The notes beneath the pieces are model-generated. The model saw only the letters and a list, made by a program, of their open reading frames with translations. It did not search any database and was not told the origin of the DNA. Position numbers and translations under genes: made by a program. 29,048 nt of DNA from Parcubacteria group bacterium (GTDB taxonomy: Bacteria; Patescibacteriota; Minisyncoccia; Phycocordibacterales; Phycocordibacteraceae). The stretch lies in the NCBI GenBank assembly GCA_028286505.1, contig JAQBRK010000050.1, positions 1-29,048 of the forward strand. Reading direction: 5' to 3'. Positions 14,953-22,044 of the stretch are shown here, in pieces (within the stretch, counting starts at the first letter, position 1; each line of letters starts with the position of its first letter).

Positions 14953-14984
14953 TGGAGAACGTTAGAACTTGTCTTGTATAGAAG
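14953..14984. repeat. 32-bp direct repeat, copy 2
   Basis: This is the partner of 14518-14549 (27 of 32 identical), with the central GTTAGAAC in place of GTTCGAAC. It lies between structured element B and the promoter of the 89-residue gene. The two copies are 435 bp apart, start to start. Confidence 0.75.
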
Positions 14985-14994
14985 GCTCACATCC

Positions 14995-15118
14995 GTGACC
15001 CCACCAAAAGCCTTCGGGTGCGAGGCGCGGGAAGACGACGAACGGAGACGTACTAGCAGTACGGCGTAGTGAGGAGACGGGACCCGCAACAAAGCAGACG
15101 AGGCTTTTAGGGGGTCAC
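14995..15118 (-). repeat. Structured repeat element, copy B (3' of the PilX-like gene)
   Basis: The outer stem has two 8-bp helices (14995-15002 with 15111-15118, and 15006-15013 with 15101-15108) separated by a 3x2 internal loop. Inside lies a 68-nt core, matching copy A at about 85 percent, that begins AGGCGCGGGA and ends GGGACCCGCAAC. The core holds a GCGGG/CCCGC helix and the hairpin CGTACT-AGC-AGTACG. The stop codon of the PilX-like gene (15115-15117) lies within the outer right arm. No T-run follows on the minus strand. Confidence 0.75.
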
Positions 15119-16518
15119 TTCTGGCGCCAATCGATGAAGCGATAATCGGTGGAAGTATAGGGCGTAAACGGCGGCGGGTCGGTCGCAATGCGCCTGTCGT
15201 AGGAATCGATACGGGTCTGGTATCCGGCGTCTCCGGAATTACAGCCGTTTATCCATTTTGTACCGGTCCGCTTATTCGATACCGTGGTTCCAAGTATCGT
15301 AAGCGTTCCGCGCGGTTCATAGGAACTCGGGCAGTCATAGAGATTCCTACCGAATGCTCCTCCTTGTGCGATGAATATGCCGTTCAGGGTCATGGCGTTC
15401 GGTGAATCGGCAGTAATGAGTATGTTGTTTTCCGCGATAAGCGTCAGGCCGGTAGTGCCGTCGTACGCCGAATATTTAAGGTTGTTGCGCAGGTTCGCGT
15501 TCGGCGTTACACCCGCGTGCAGTACGTCGGCTGCCACAAGAGTGACTTTCGTATTGATAGTGCCCTCTACCCAAACATCGTCTTCAACATAGATAAGACC
15601 GCAGGTTGCGGGAATGGTATAGGTACCAAGTAACGTTTCGCTGCTGATAACCGTGTAGTCCGTGGTATCCGTCGAACTCGTATTGTCGATAGGAAGCGAT
15701 TGGATATTTGTCGTACTGTTCACCTTCTTCACCGTTACGGTGCCATTTCCGTTAAAGATAAGATGGTAGCCGCGGCTGGCGTTCGTGGTGCCGTTCGTCG
15801 CAAAGAAAAGTCCGGTAGCCGTGGCCGTTGTTTTAAGTGAGGTGAAATTAGCGGAAATGGCGCTGAAATCTACCTGCGGACTTGGATAACTCCAGAGCGT
15901 TTGATTGGGGCCCGTACCGAACACGCCGTTCTTGGTAGCGGTCGGACTGCAACCGTAGGAAGAGGTGCACGACCACGTCGCGAGAGAGCTCGTCACGGGA
16001 GAATTAGCAGTGCCGTCCATGCGAACACCGCCGTTACTGTGATAAGGACCGTTTATCACGCGATCGGCTCCCGCCCATACCGAGTCGTTGATGATGTACG
16101 AATACTGCCCCACGGTCGGTCTCGCGTAGCGGGCGTATATCGTTGCCGAACTATTGCTGCCCGCAGGTGTTCCGGTTGAACGAAGATCGACCGAAGTTAA
16201 CATGCCGCAGGCAGAATTACCGGTTACGGCAAGCGATATGGTACCCGCTTGTGTGCCTTCCGGGTCGTTATACGTTATCGAGTACGGTCCGGGAACTCCC
16301 GTGCCGTTCTGCATATCGTTCGGGTAGTGAGCTAGGAACCAGCGATAGTATTCAATACCGGCTTCGGCGATGGTGAGTGCCTTACTCTTTTCAGTTTGCG
16401 AGGTTTGGAGCTTATTTTCAGTCAGTACGAAACTCGACAGCGCAGCTAGGACCGTCAGGAACACGGTTCCGAACACGAGCGCTAGGAGCATAAGATAGCC
16501 GCGAGGTGCAGTAGTCAT
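15115..16518 (-). CDS. PilX-like membrane-anchored pilus-associated protein
   Basis: This is a 467-residue protein. The start is ATG 16518, 1 nt after the stop of the preceding prepilin gene. MTTAPRGYLMLLALVFGTVFLTVLAAL gives a short leader with Arg-Gly before one hydrophobic helix (about 8-30). The following TSQTEKSKALTIAEAGIEYYRWFL is typical of PilX-type proteins encoded with type IV pili. There is no Glu5 after the Gly. The remaining 400 residues are Thr/Ser/Asn/Gly-rich and probably beta-stranded, with six cysteines, and would be extracellular. The segment VTLVAADVLHAGVTPNANL to GIFIAQGGAFGR resembles a parallel beta-helix. It is the last gene of its unit and is followed by element B. 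A surface or pilus-tip role is inferred. Confidence 0.8.
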   Translation of the reverse strand: MTTAPRGYLMLLALVFGTVFLTVLAALSSFVLTENKLQTSQTEKSKALTIAEAGIEYYRWFLAHYPNDMQNGTGVPGPYSITYNDPEGTQAGTISLAVTGNSACGMLTSVDLRSTGTPAGSNSSATIYARYARPTVGQYSYIINDSVWAGADRVINGPYHSNGGVRMDGTANSPVTSSLATWSCTSSYGCSPTATKNGVFGTGPNQTLWSYPSPQVDFSAISANFTSLKTTATATGLFFATNGTTNASRGYHLIFNGNGTVTVKKVNSTTNIQSLPIDNTSSTDTTDYTVISSETLLGTYTIPATCGLIYVEDDVWVEGTINTKVTLVAADVLHAGVTPNANLRNNLKYSAYDGTTGLTLIAENNILITADSPNAMTLNGIFIAQGGAFGRNLYDCPSSYEPRGTLTILGTTVSNKRTGTKWINGCNSGDAGYQTRIDSYDRRIATDPPPFTPYTSTDYRFIDWRQK

Positions 16519-16519
16519 A

Positions 16520-17104
16520 TTATTGCGCGCGCAGATTACGGAGCGTTGCTTTCTCCTGGAGGGTAAGTATGTCCGGTGCACGGAGCGGATTGAGATCGAC
16601 AAGTACGGTGGTGGAGACGGAAGAAATCTGCGAGACGTCTACGGTACTGGACGCAAGCAGGGTTCCGTCGCTGTCGTAATAACTGAAGAGCGGAGTCGAG
16701 CTGCTATTACGAACGTAATTGGCGATGGTGGTCACCTTCTCGGTTTGACCGACGTACGTCGGAGGGCTTGAGCTGGAATCGGTCACACCTCGATAGAAGG
16801 TAACCCCTGCAAGGTACAAATGAATCTTTTCGACCGACCCATCACCATCGATATCGCTGTAGAAGGTAATGGTGGACGATGCTGCAGTCTGAATGGGGTA
16901 GGAGCCGTCGTCACCATATGAGGCTTCACGTAAATCTTCGAAGGAAGTTCGTAGTCCTCGATGGGCGCTATCGATGGCGGACGACTGCTGTAAGAGGTAG
17001 GCATTTGATCTATAAAAATTCACTATCATGGAATTGAGGGCCATGCCGACCACGACCGTTACGGAAACGAGTACTATGACTTCGACGATGGTGAACGCAC
17101 GCAT
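16520..17104 (-). CDS. Prepilin-like protein (PilW/minor pilin type)
   Basis: This is a 194-residue protein. MRAFTIVEVIVLVSVTVVVGMAL shows a three-residue leader, then Phe1, Glu5 and a hydrophobic helix, the class III signal cut by prepilin peptidase. The residue before the cleavage site is Ala rather than the usual Gly. The C-terminal 150 residues form a soluble, beta-rich head with a possible metal-binding loop DIDGDGSVEK. The ATG at 17104 lies 1 nt after the stop of the upstream prepilin gene, and the same TAA-T-ATG junction joins it to the next gene. The longer frame starting at 17125 overlaps the upstream gene and would hide the prepilin signal. Confidence 0.82.
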   Translation of the reverse strand: MRAFTIVEVIVLVSVTVVVGMALNSMIVNFYRSNAYLLQQSSAIDSAHRGLRTSFEDLREASYGDDGSYPIQTAASSTITFYSDIDGDGSVEKIHLYLAGVTFYRGVTDSSSSPPTYVGQTEKVTTIANYVRNSSSTPLFSYYDSDGTLLASSTVDVSQISSVSTTVLVDLNPLRAPDILTLQEKATLRNLRAQ

Positions 17105-17105
17105 A

Positions 17106-18815
17106 TTACGGGAATGACGTAGCATAAAAAATGTGTCCGGAAACCGTTACGTTGGCGTAGGTTGTTGAAGTATAGCCGCTCTTCGTGATCGTAATGCTAT
17201 AGGTACCGCTCGTAAGCGAACCGAAATAGGCCGTACCGCACGAAGACGTGCTACTGCTGTCGGTGAAGCCCGTCTTACTGAGGGTCACGGTTGCTCCCGA
17301 GACGAGCGCGCTCGCATTATCGTGCACGGAGACGAGGACTGCATTGGTCGAGTTTGGCCCCAGATATAGCGAGGCACTGTTCGATGAACCCGGCGAGAGC
17401 GAGTACGGCGGGGCCGTGCAAGCATCAAGCACGTCATACCCGGTGAGACCGAGACTGTAGGAGTCCCATTCTATCGAGAGCGGTAGGACGCCAAGCGCGC
17501 CGGTGGTACTCGCCAGAGTAGTTTTTGCGATAGGAGTACCGGCGCCCGTAGAACCGACCGTCTTCGCGCCCGTGAGCGTTACCGCTACGTTCGGTACCGG
17601 AACGGGACCCACGAGAGCGTTGATGCTCCATGCATCGACATGCGGCGTGGTTGTCGTCGCGTTCGTTGAGAGTGTCGCCGAAAGTGCAAGGGACGGGTAG
17701 GTAGTGGTCGAAACCGTCGAAAGATCAATCGAGGTGTCGGAGAATCCGGTGCTATTCCCCGGGATGACGGAGTCGGGCAGGAATGTGCCGGAACCATCGA
17801 CTACACTAACCAGTGCGGAAGTTCCTGCAGGCAAAGCGAGCGTCGTCGAGGCGGTCGTCCATGAAACGAGATAGCTGGGAGCGAATGGAGCGGAGCGAGC
17901 AGTGCCACTCAGGACATAGCCGCTGCCTCCGGTGGCAAGAGTGAGAAAACCTCCCACTACCGAAGTGTTCGATTGCGCCGCGAGCTTTGAAGCGTCCGCG
18001 AACGTATCGGTCGTCGTCGTGGCACTAATGGGGAAATAGGTACGAAGCGTGAGAGAAGCAAGGCGATCGATCGCAAAGGTGCTTGCCGTCGTCTGGTTCT
18101 TAACGACCGTCAAATATCCCGGTGTCGGGTTCTGATTGGTCGTATCTCGTACATACGTCTGTGCGCTCGAGTATCCCGTCTTTGATATATAGACCTGGTA
18201 CTGCGTCGACGTGGCGGCTCCGCCCAGCAACACTGTTCCGGTCGAATCCGAAAAGGTCGTCACGTCGACGGAAGGTAACGAACTTGCGTTAACGACTCGC
18301 ACTGCAGCTCCTGCCACGCCTACGCCGGTAGCATCGACCACGAGCACCTTAAGCGTTCCTCCGTTCGTACTCGTCTCTATAGAGAGCGGCGCATAATTCG
18401 AGACCAGATCGACCTCCCGGAGTGTTCCTCGCACGGTATAGGTAACTGCAATCTTAATGCGTTTGTAGTCGGTCGTTATGGCGTTCGCATCGGCCGCACC
18501 CACGCCGTCGGCCGGATCGTCGACGTATTCGATAAAGGTTCTCACTCGATAGGGAATGGCGTTCTGCGTTGAGGTCGCATATTGCGGTATCGAACCGGAG
18601 GGAATGCCGCCCACCGTACCCACCGCGTCGTACGAAAGCGAACGCACCAATTCCATCTGATTATTCGCGACTGCGGTAGCCCCCGCTTTCGCTTTTGCGA
18701 GTGATGACACGAGAAGCGAAGCGCGCAGAAGACCGATGAGCGAGAGGAAGATGACCAGCACGAGCGCGGACCCGACGATTACGTCTATCAATGACACGCC
18801 GCGCGCTACTTTCAT
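17106..18815 (-). CDS. Large prepilin-like protein with carboxypeptidase-regulatory-like repeats
   Basis: This is a 569-residue protein. The start at ATG 18815 gives the leader MKVARG, then VSLIDVIVGSALVLVIFLSL. The residue at +5 is Asp, not Glu. After the pilin-like N-terminal region, two Ig-like carboxypeptidase-regulatory repeats are seen. One spans about residues 158-235 (GTLKVLVVDATG, AGAAVRVV, TGYSSAQTY) and one about 490-560 (VLVSVHDNASALVSGATVTL, SGTYSITITKSGYTSTTY). Between them lies a Ser/Thr-rich beta region. Such modules are common in surface adhesins. TATTAT lies 6 nt upstream of the ATG with no SD, so its mRNA should be leaderless. It leads a three-gene unit with the next prepilin and the PilX-like gene. 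Tip or adhesin function is inference. Confidence 0.82.
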   Translation of the reverse strand: MKVARGVSLIDVIVGSALVLVIFLSLIGLLRASLLVSSLAKAKAGATAVANNQMELVRSLSYDAVGTVGGIPSGSIPQYATSTQNAIPYRVRTFIEYVDDPADGVGAADANAITTDYKRIKIAVTYTVRGTLREVDLVSNYAPLSIETSTNGGTLKVLVVDATGVGVAGAAVRVVNASSLPSVDVTTFSDSTGTVLLGGAATSTQYQVYISKTGYSSAQTYVRDTTNQNPTPGYLTVVKNQTTASTFAIDRLASLTLRTYFPISATTTTDTFADASKLAAQSNTSVVGGFLTLATGGSGYVLSGTARSAPFAPSYLVSWTTASTTLALPAGTSALVSVVDGSGTFLPDSVIPGNSTGFSDTSIDLSTVSTTTYPSLALSATLSTNATTTTPHVDAWSINALVGPVPVPNVAVTLTGAKTVGSTGAGTPIAKTTLASTTGALGVLPLSIEWDSYSLGLTGYDVLDACTAPPYSLSPGSSNSASLYLGPNSTNAVLVSVHDNASALVSGATVTLSKTGFTDSSSTSSCGTAYFGSLTSGTYSITITKSGYTSTTYANVTVSGHIFYATSFP

Positions 18816-18821
18816 TTCTCT

Positions 18822-18827
18822 ATAATA
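18822..18827 (-). promoter_or_regulatory. -10 box of the prepilin operon, leaderless spacing
   Basis: On the minus strand TATTAT ends 6 nt before the ATG at 18815. No SD and no good -35 are visible. Structured element A begins 24 bp upstream and ends the pilBC unit. Confidence 0.55.
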
Positions 18828-18851
18828 ACGCATTAGATGCTTGTATTTTGA

Positions 18852-18975
18852 GTACGGTTCTCTAAAAGCTCCGAGACCAAGGCGCGGGAGTTGAAGAACG
18901 AAGACGTACTGGCAGTACGGCGTAGCGATGAAACGGGACCCGCAACGATGGTCTCGGAGCTTTTAGAAAACGTAC
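18852..18975 (-). repeat. Structured repeat element, copy A (3' of pilC)
   Basis: The outer arms 18852-18879 and 18949-18975 pair as 5 bp, a short interruption, then 19 perfect base pairs. They enclose a 67-nt core nearly identical to that of copy B. Inside, GCGGG (18884-18888) pairs with CCCGC (18939-18943), and CGTACT-GGC-AGTACG (18905-18919) forms a hairpin. It lies 2 nt past the pilC stop and before the promoter of the next unit. No T-run follows on the minus strand. Confidence 0.78.
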
Positions 18976-18977
18976 CG

Positions 18978-20195
18978 CTAGATCTTGGAGGAGAGGGAGT
19001 AAATAGGCGTAATCATCGCGATCGCGAATATACCCACCGACACGCCGATGACGAGCATGAGCACCGGCTCGATGATGGTCGAAAGGTCCTTAGTCTTCTC
19101 CTCCACATCAGTCTCGTAGTATTCGGCTACTTGGGAAAGCATGTCGGCGACCTTACCGGTCTCCTCCCCCACCGCGATCATGTCTGCTATGAAAAAAGGA
19201 TAGAGCTTGGGGTGGTCGGCAAAGGCGGCAGAGAGCGCTTCTCCCTTCCGCACTCGTACGGCAGCTTCACCCACCACCTTTCCGAACACGTTATCGCCCA
19301 CCACTTCTTCCGCAATGCTTATCGCGGAAAGCATTTCTACGCCAGAAGAAAGAAGCGAGGCGAGCGCACGCGCGGCGCGTGCCGCATATGTTTCGCGTAC
19401 GAGGTCGCCGATAACGGGAAGTCGCATGGAAACGGCGAGGATGATGCGCTGCCCTATCTTCGAGTGCGTGAACATGAATATGCCGGCGAAGATGGCCCCG
19501 AGGATAAGGAAGACGATGATGACGTGGCTCGCCATGAAGTCGGAGGCACCCACGATGATACGGGTTGCGGTTGGTAGCGGCACGCCAAGCTCTTTGAACG
19601 TATTCGAAAGCGTAGGCACCACATAGATAAGCATGAGCACGCCGATGACAACGATTGCAGAAAGGATGATGGAAGGATAGATCATCGCGCCTTTGATCTT
19701 CTTATTGAGCGTGAAGGAGCGGTCCATCTGCCGCGCAACTACTTTGAGGGCGTCTGCCAGCGTACCCGATTCTTCGCCGGCTTTCGTCATGGCGATGAAG
19801 AGCTTCGAGAATATGTTCGCATGCTTTTCGAGACCTTCGTGAAAGGCCGTGCCCTTCTTTACCTCTTCTTCCAGATCCGAAACGATGCGCTTCAGGGTTC
19901 GATTGCGCGTTTGCCGCTCAATAACGGCAAGTGCACGCGAAAGCGTGAGACCGGCGCTGAGCATCGCAGAAAGGTTCTTCGTGAGCGTAATACGCTCTTC
20001 CGTCTTTACGCCGCTGCCGATATTCAGTTGCGCAAGTTTTCCGAGAGAAAAGCCTTTTCCTCCACCTTCACTTATGGAAAGTACGATGGAACCCTCTTTC
20101 TCTGCTTCTCCGTAGACCGCAAAGCGGGACGGAGCATCGATGACGCGCGTTTCTTCGGTGCCATCCTCCTTTTTCAGGTGTACCCGGTAGTTCAT
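18978..20195 (-). CDS. pilC: Type IV pilus inner-membrane platform protein PilC
   Basis: This 405-residue polytopic protein has two T2SSF repeats. The first (about 70-195) carries the family pattern LSAMLSAGLTLSRALAVI and MTKAGEESGTLADAL. The second (about 270-395) carries LASLLSSGVEMLSAI and IAVGEETGKVADML. Hydrophobic helices lie near 172-197, 224-245 and 373-400. It is the membrane platform on which PilB acts during pilus assembly. The ATG at 20195 lies 4 nt after the pilB stop, so the two form one operon. The 3' end meets structured element A. Confidence 0.95.
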   Translation of the reverse strand: MNYRVHLKKEDGTEETRVIDAPSRFAVYGEAEKEGSIVLSISEGGGKGFSLGKLAQLNIGSGVKTEERITLTKNLSAMLSAGLTLSRALAVIERQTRNRTLKRIVSDLEEEVKKGTAFHEGLEKHANIFSKLFIAMTKAGEESGTLADALKVVARQMDRSFTLNKKIKGAMIYPSIILSAIVVIGVLMLIYVVPTLSNTFKELGVPLPTATRIIVGASDFMASHVIIVFLILGAIFAGIFMFTHSKIGQRIILAVSMRLPVIGDLVRETYAARAARALASLLSSGVEMLSAISIAEEVVGDNVFGKVVGEAAVRVRKGEALSAAFADHPKLYPFFIADMIAVGEETGKVADMLSQVAEYYETDVEEKTKDLSTIIEPVLMLVIGVSVGIFAIAMITPIYSLSSKI

Positions 20196-20199
20196 AGCC

Positions 20200-21951
20200 T
20201 TATTCTGACACGGCGCGGAGCACTTCCTCGAGTGAGGTTATGCCGCGTGAGGCTTTGTAGATACCGTCCTCAAGCATGGTGAGCATTCCCTCTTTGCGTG
20301 CCTGCTCTTCGAGCGCGTCCGGAGAAGCGCTGTGCAAAATGAGGTCGCGTATCGTCGGTGTGACGGAAAGGATTTCGTGGATGCCGATACGGCTCTTATA
20401 CCCGTCTTCGCATTCGGCAGACGGTTTCGGGTGGTAGAACGGAAGCGTATCGAGCGTCGCTTCGGCTTTCGCCAATTTCTCATCCTTAAGCGCGTCGAGG
20501 GCCGACTGGAATTTATCTTCCTTCGTTACTTTTTCCCGTTCCTTGCCGTCAAGCGTATATTCCTCCTTGTCGTCGCAGAGACGCCTCACGAGGCGCTGTC
20601 CAACCACCAGCTTTAGCGTAGAAACGAGCAAGAAGGGTTCGACACCCATGTCCATGAGACGCGGTATGGCTCCGGTTGCGGAGTTGGTGTGGATGGTCGA
20701 AAGCACGATGTGACCGGTGAGCGCCGCGTTGATGGCGAGCGAGGCGGTCTCGGCATCGCGAATCTCTCCAACCATGATGACGTTCGGGTCCTGACGAAGC
20801 AGGGCGCGTAACCCGTTCGCGAAGGAGAAGCCGATGGCCGGGTTCACCTGGGTCTGATTCACGCGTTTCATCTGGTACTCGATAGGGTCCTCGATGGTCG
20901 AGATGTTTACGTCAGGCGTATTCAAAATATCGAGCACCGTGTAGAGCGTCGTCGTCTTTCCGGAACCGGTCGGCCCGGAAATGAGAATGATTCCGGTCGT
21001 CTGCTTCGTCGCCGCATGAATGCGTTCAAGGCTTTCTCCATGGAAGCCGAGCGCTTCGAGCGTGAAGCCTTCTCCCGTTTCGCGAAGCAAACGCATAACG
21101 ATTTTCTCTCCGTAATACGTAGGAAGCAGAGAGACGCGGAACGAAACCTTATCGCTGTCGGTCTCCATCTTGAAACGACCGTCCTGCGGAAGGCGTTTTT
21201 CGTCGAGTTTGAGGTTCGCGAGCACCTTGAGGCGCGCGGTAATACCAGGCCCCGCGTTCTTGGGGAGGGTCATCGCGTCATGCAGGATGCCGTCGATGCG
21301 GTAGCGCACGAGCGTTGCCTCCTCCATGGGTTCGATGTGGATGTCGGACGCACCCTGGATGATGGCGTGACGCAGAAGCGTATCCACGATACGCACGATA
21401 GGCAGGTCTTCCGCCATTTTCTTGAGCTCTTCGCCCGTGACGTCGTCACCGCTCGCATCCTTTACGAGATTTATCTTTCCGGCTTCGGTGGAAATGAGGT
21501 CGCCGAACTCTTCCTTGAGCGATTTCTGGTATTGCAGGAGCACGTGCTTGAGCGAATCGTCGTCGGTCAGTCGGGGGAGGATTTTGAGTCCCGTTTTCTT
21601 GCGCACCGAATCGATAGCCTGCAGGTCTTGGGTGTCGAGCATGGCGACTTCGAGTTCGGTTCCCTCTTTACGGAATGCCACGATGCTGTGCGTACGTGCG
21701 ATCGGTTCCGGTATGAGAGAAAGCACGTCGAGCGCTATCTTCTTATCCTTCAAGTTCACGAAGGGAATACCGAGCACATACGCCTTGATGCGACGGAGTG
21801 CGTCGGGAGTAAGTGCGCCCTGGGACACGAGAATATCTCCCAAGGATTGCTTGCGCTTCTTTCCTTCTTCGTCGGCAGCTTCCACATCTTTACGTGGAAC
21901 AAGCCCCGAATCGAGGATGAATGTCTTCAGTTCGCTTTCAGAGACCTGCAT
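20200..21951 (-). CDS. pilB: Type IV pilus assembly ATPase PilB
   Basis: This is a 583-residue hexameric motor. An N-terminal MshEN/GSPII_E-N domain (about 1-150) precedes the secretion ATPase core with Walker A GPTGSGKT (326-333), the Asp-box region STIEDPIEYQ, Walker B VIMVGE (391-396) and the His-box LTGHIVLSTIHTN. The usual four-cysteine zinc site is reduced to two cysteines (RRLCDDKEE and AECEDGYKSR). The start is ATG 21951 (MQVSESELK). The open frame runs further upstream into the divergent gene but carries no family sequence there. It is divergent from the adhesin-type prepilin and heads pilB-pilC. Confidence 0.95.
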   Translation of the reverse strand: MQVSESELKTFILDSGLVPRKDVEAADEEGKKRKQSLGDILVSQGALTPDALRRIKAYVLGIPFVNLKDKKIALDVLSLIPEPIARTHSIVAFRKEGTELEVAMLDTQDLQAIDSVRKKTGLKILPRLTDDDSLKHVLLQYQKSLKEEFGDLISTEAGKINLVKDASGDDVTGEELKKMAEDLPIVRIVDTLLRHAIIQGASDIHIEPMEEATLVRYRIDGILHDAMTLPKNAGPGITARLKVLANLKLDEKRLPQDGRFKMETDSDKVSFRVSLLPTYYGEKIVMRLLRETGEGFTLEALGFHGESLERIHAATKQTTGIILISGPTGSGKTTTLYTVLDILNTPDVNISTIEDPIEYQMKRVNQTQVNPAIGFSFANGLRALLRQDPNVIMVGEIRDAETASLAINAALTGHIVLSTIHTNSATGAIPRLMDMGVEPFLLVSTLKLVVGQRLVRRLCDDKEEYTLDGKEREKVTKEDKFQSALDALKDEKLAKAEATLDTLPFYHPKPSAECEDGYKSRIGIHEILSVTPTIRDLILHSASPDALEEQARKEGMLTMLEDGIYKASRGITSLEEVLRAVSE

Positions 21952-22044
21952 AGCTTGTACGTATAGAAAAGTATAACGCGCCAACGCTCCGGCACGCGTA
22001 TTTTTTCGCGTCGTAGGGGAAAGTTCACACGTTATACTGCCTCC
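21952..22044. promoter_or_regulatory. Divergent promoter region pilB / adhesin prepilin
   Basis: For the plus-strand gene, TATACT (22033-22038) ends 6 nt before its ATG. For pilB, two -10 candidates are present on the minus strand: TATACT (21970-21975, 18 nt from the ATG) and TATACG (21960-21965, 8 nt from the ATG). No SD is present for either gene. The 93-bp gap holds no other clear feature. Confidence 0.6.

Noticed and set aside
14518..14984. Integron attC sites as an explanation of the 32-bp repeats
   Set aside because: The GTTRRRY/RYYYAAC core sites do not fit either copy properly and no integrase is in the window. The cassette idea is kept only in general form.
14877..15188. Upstream extension of the 89-residue frame to 193 residues
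   Set aside because: It would cross element B, a direct repeat and the TTGACA promoter. GGAGG 5 nt before the ATG at 14876 decides the start.
17370..17390. CCCCAGATATAGCGAGGCA inside the large prepilin gene, nearly matching one arm of the 12120-12159 palindrome
   Set aside because: It is a single 19-bp near match within sensible codons (Ala-Ser-Leu-Tyr-Leu-Gly), without the second arm. Chance resemblance is likely.
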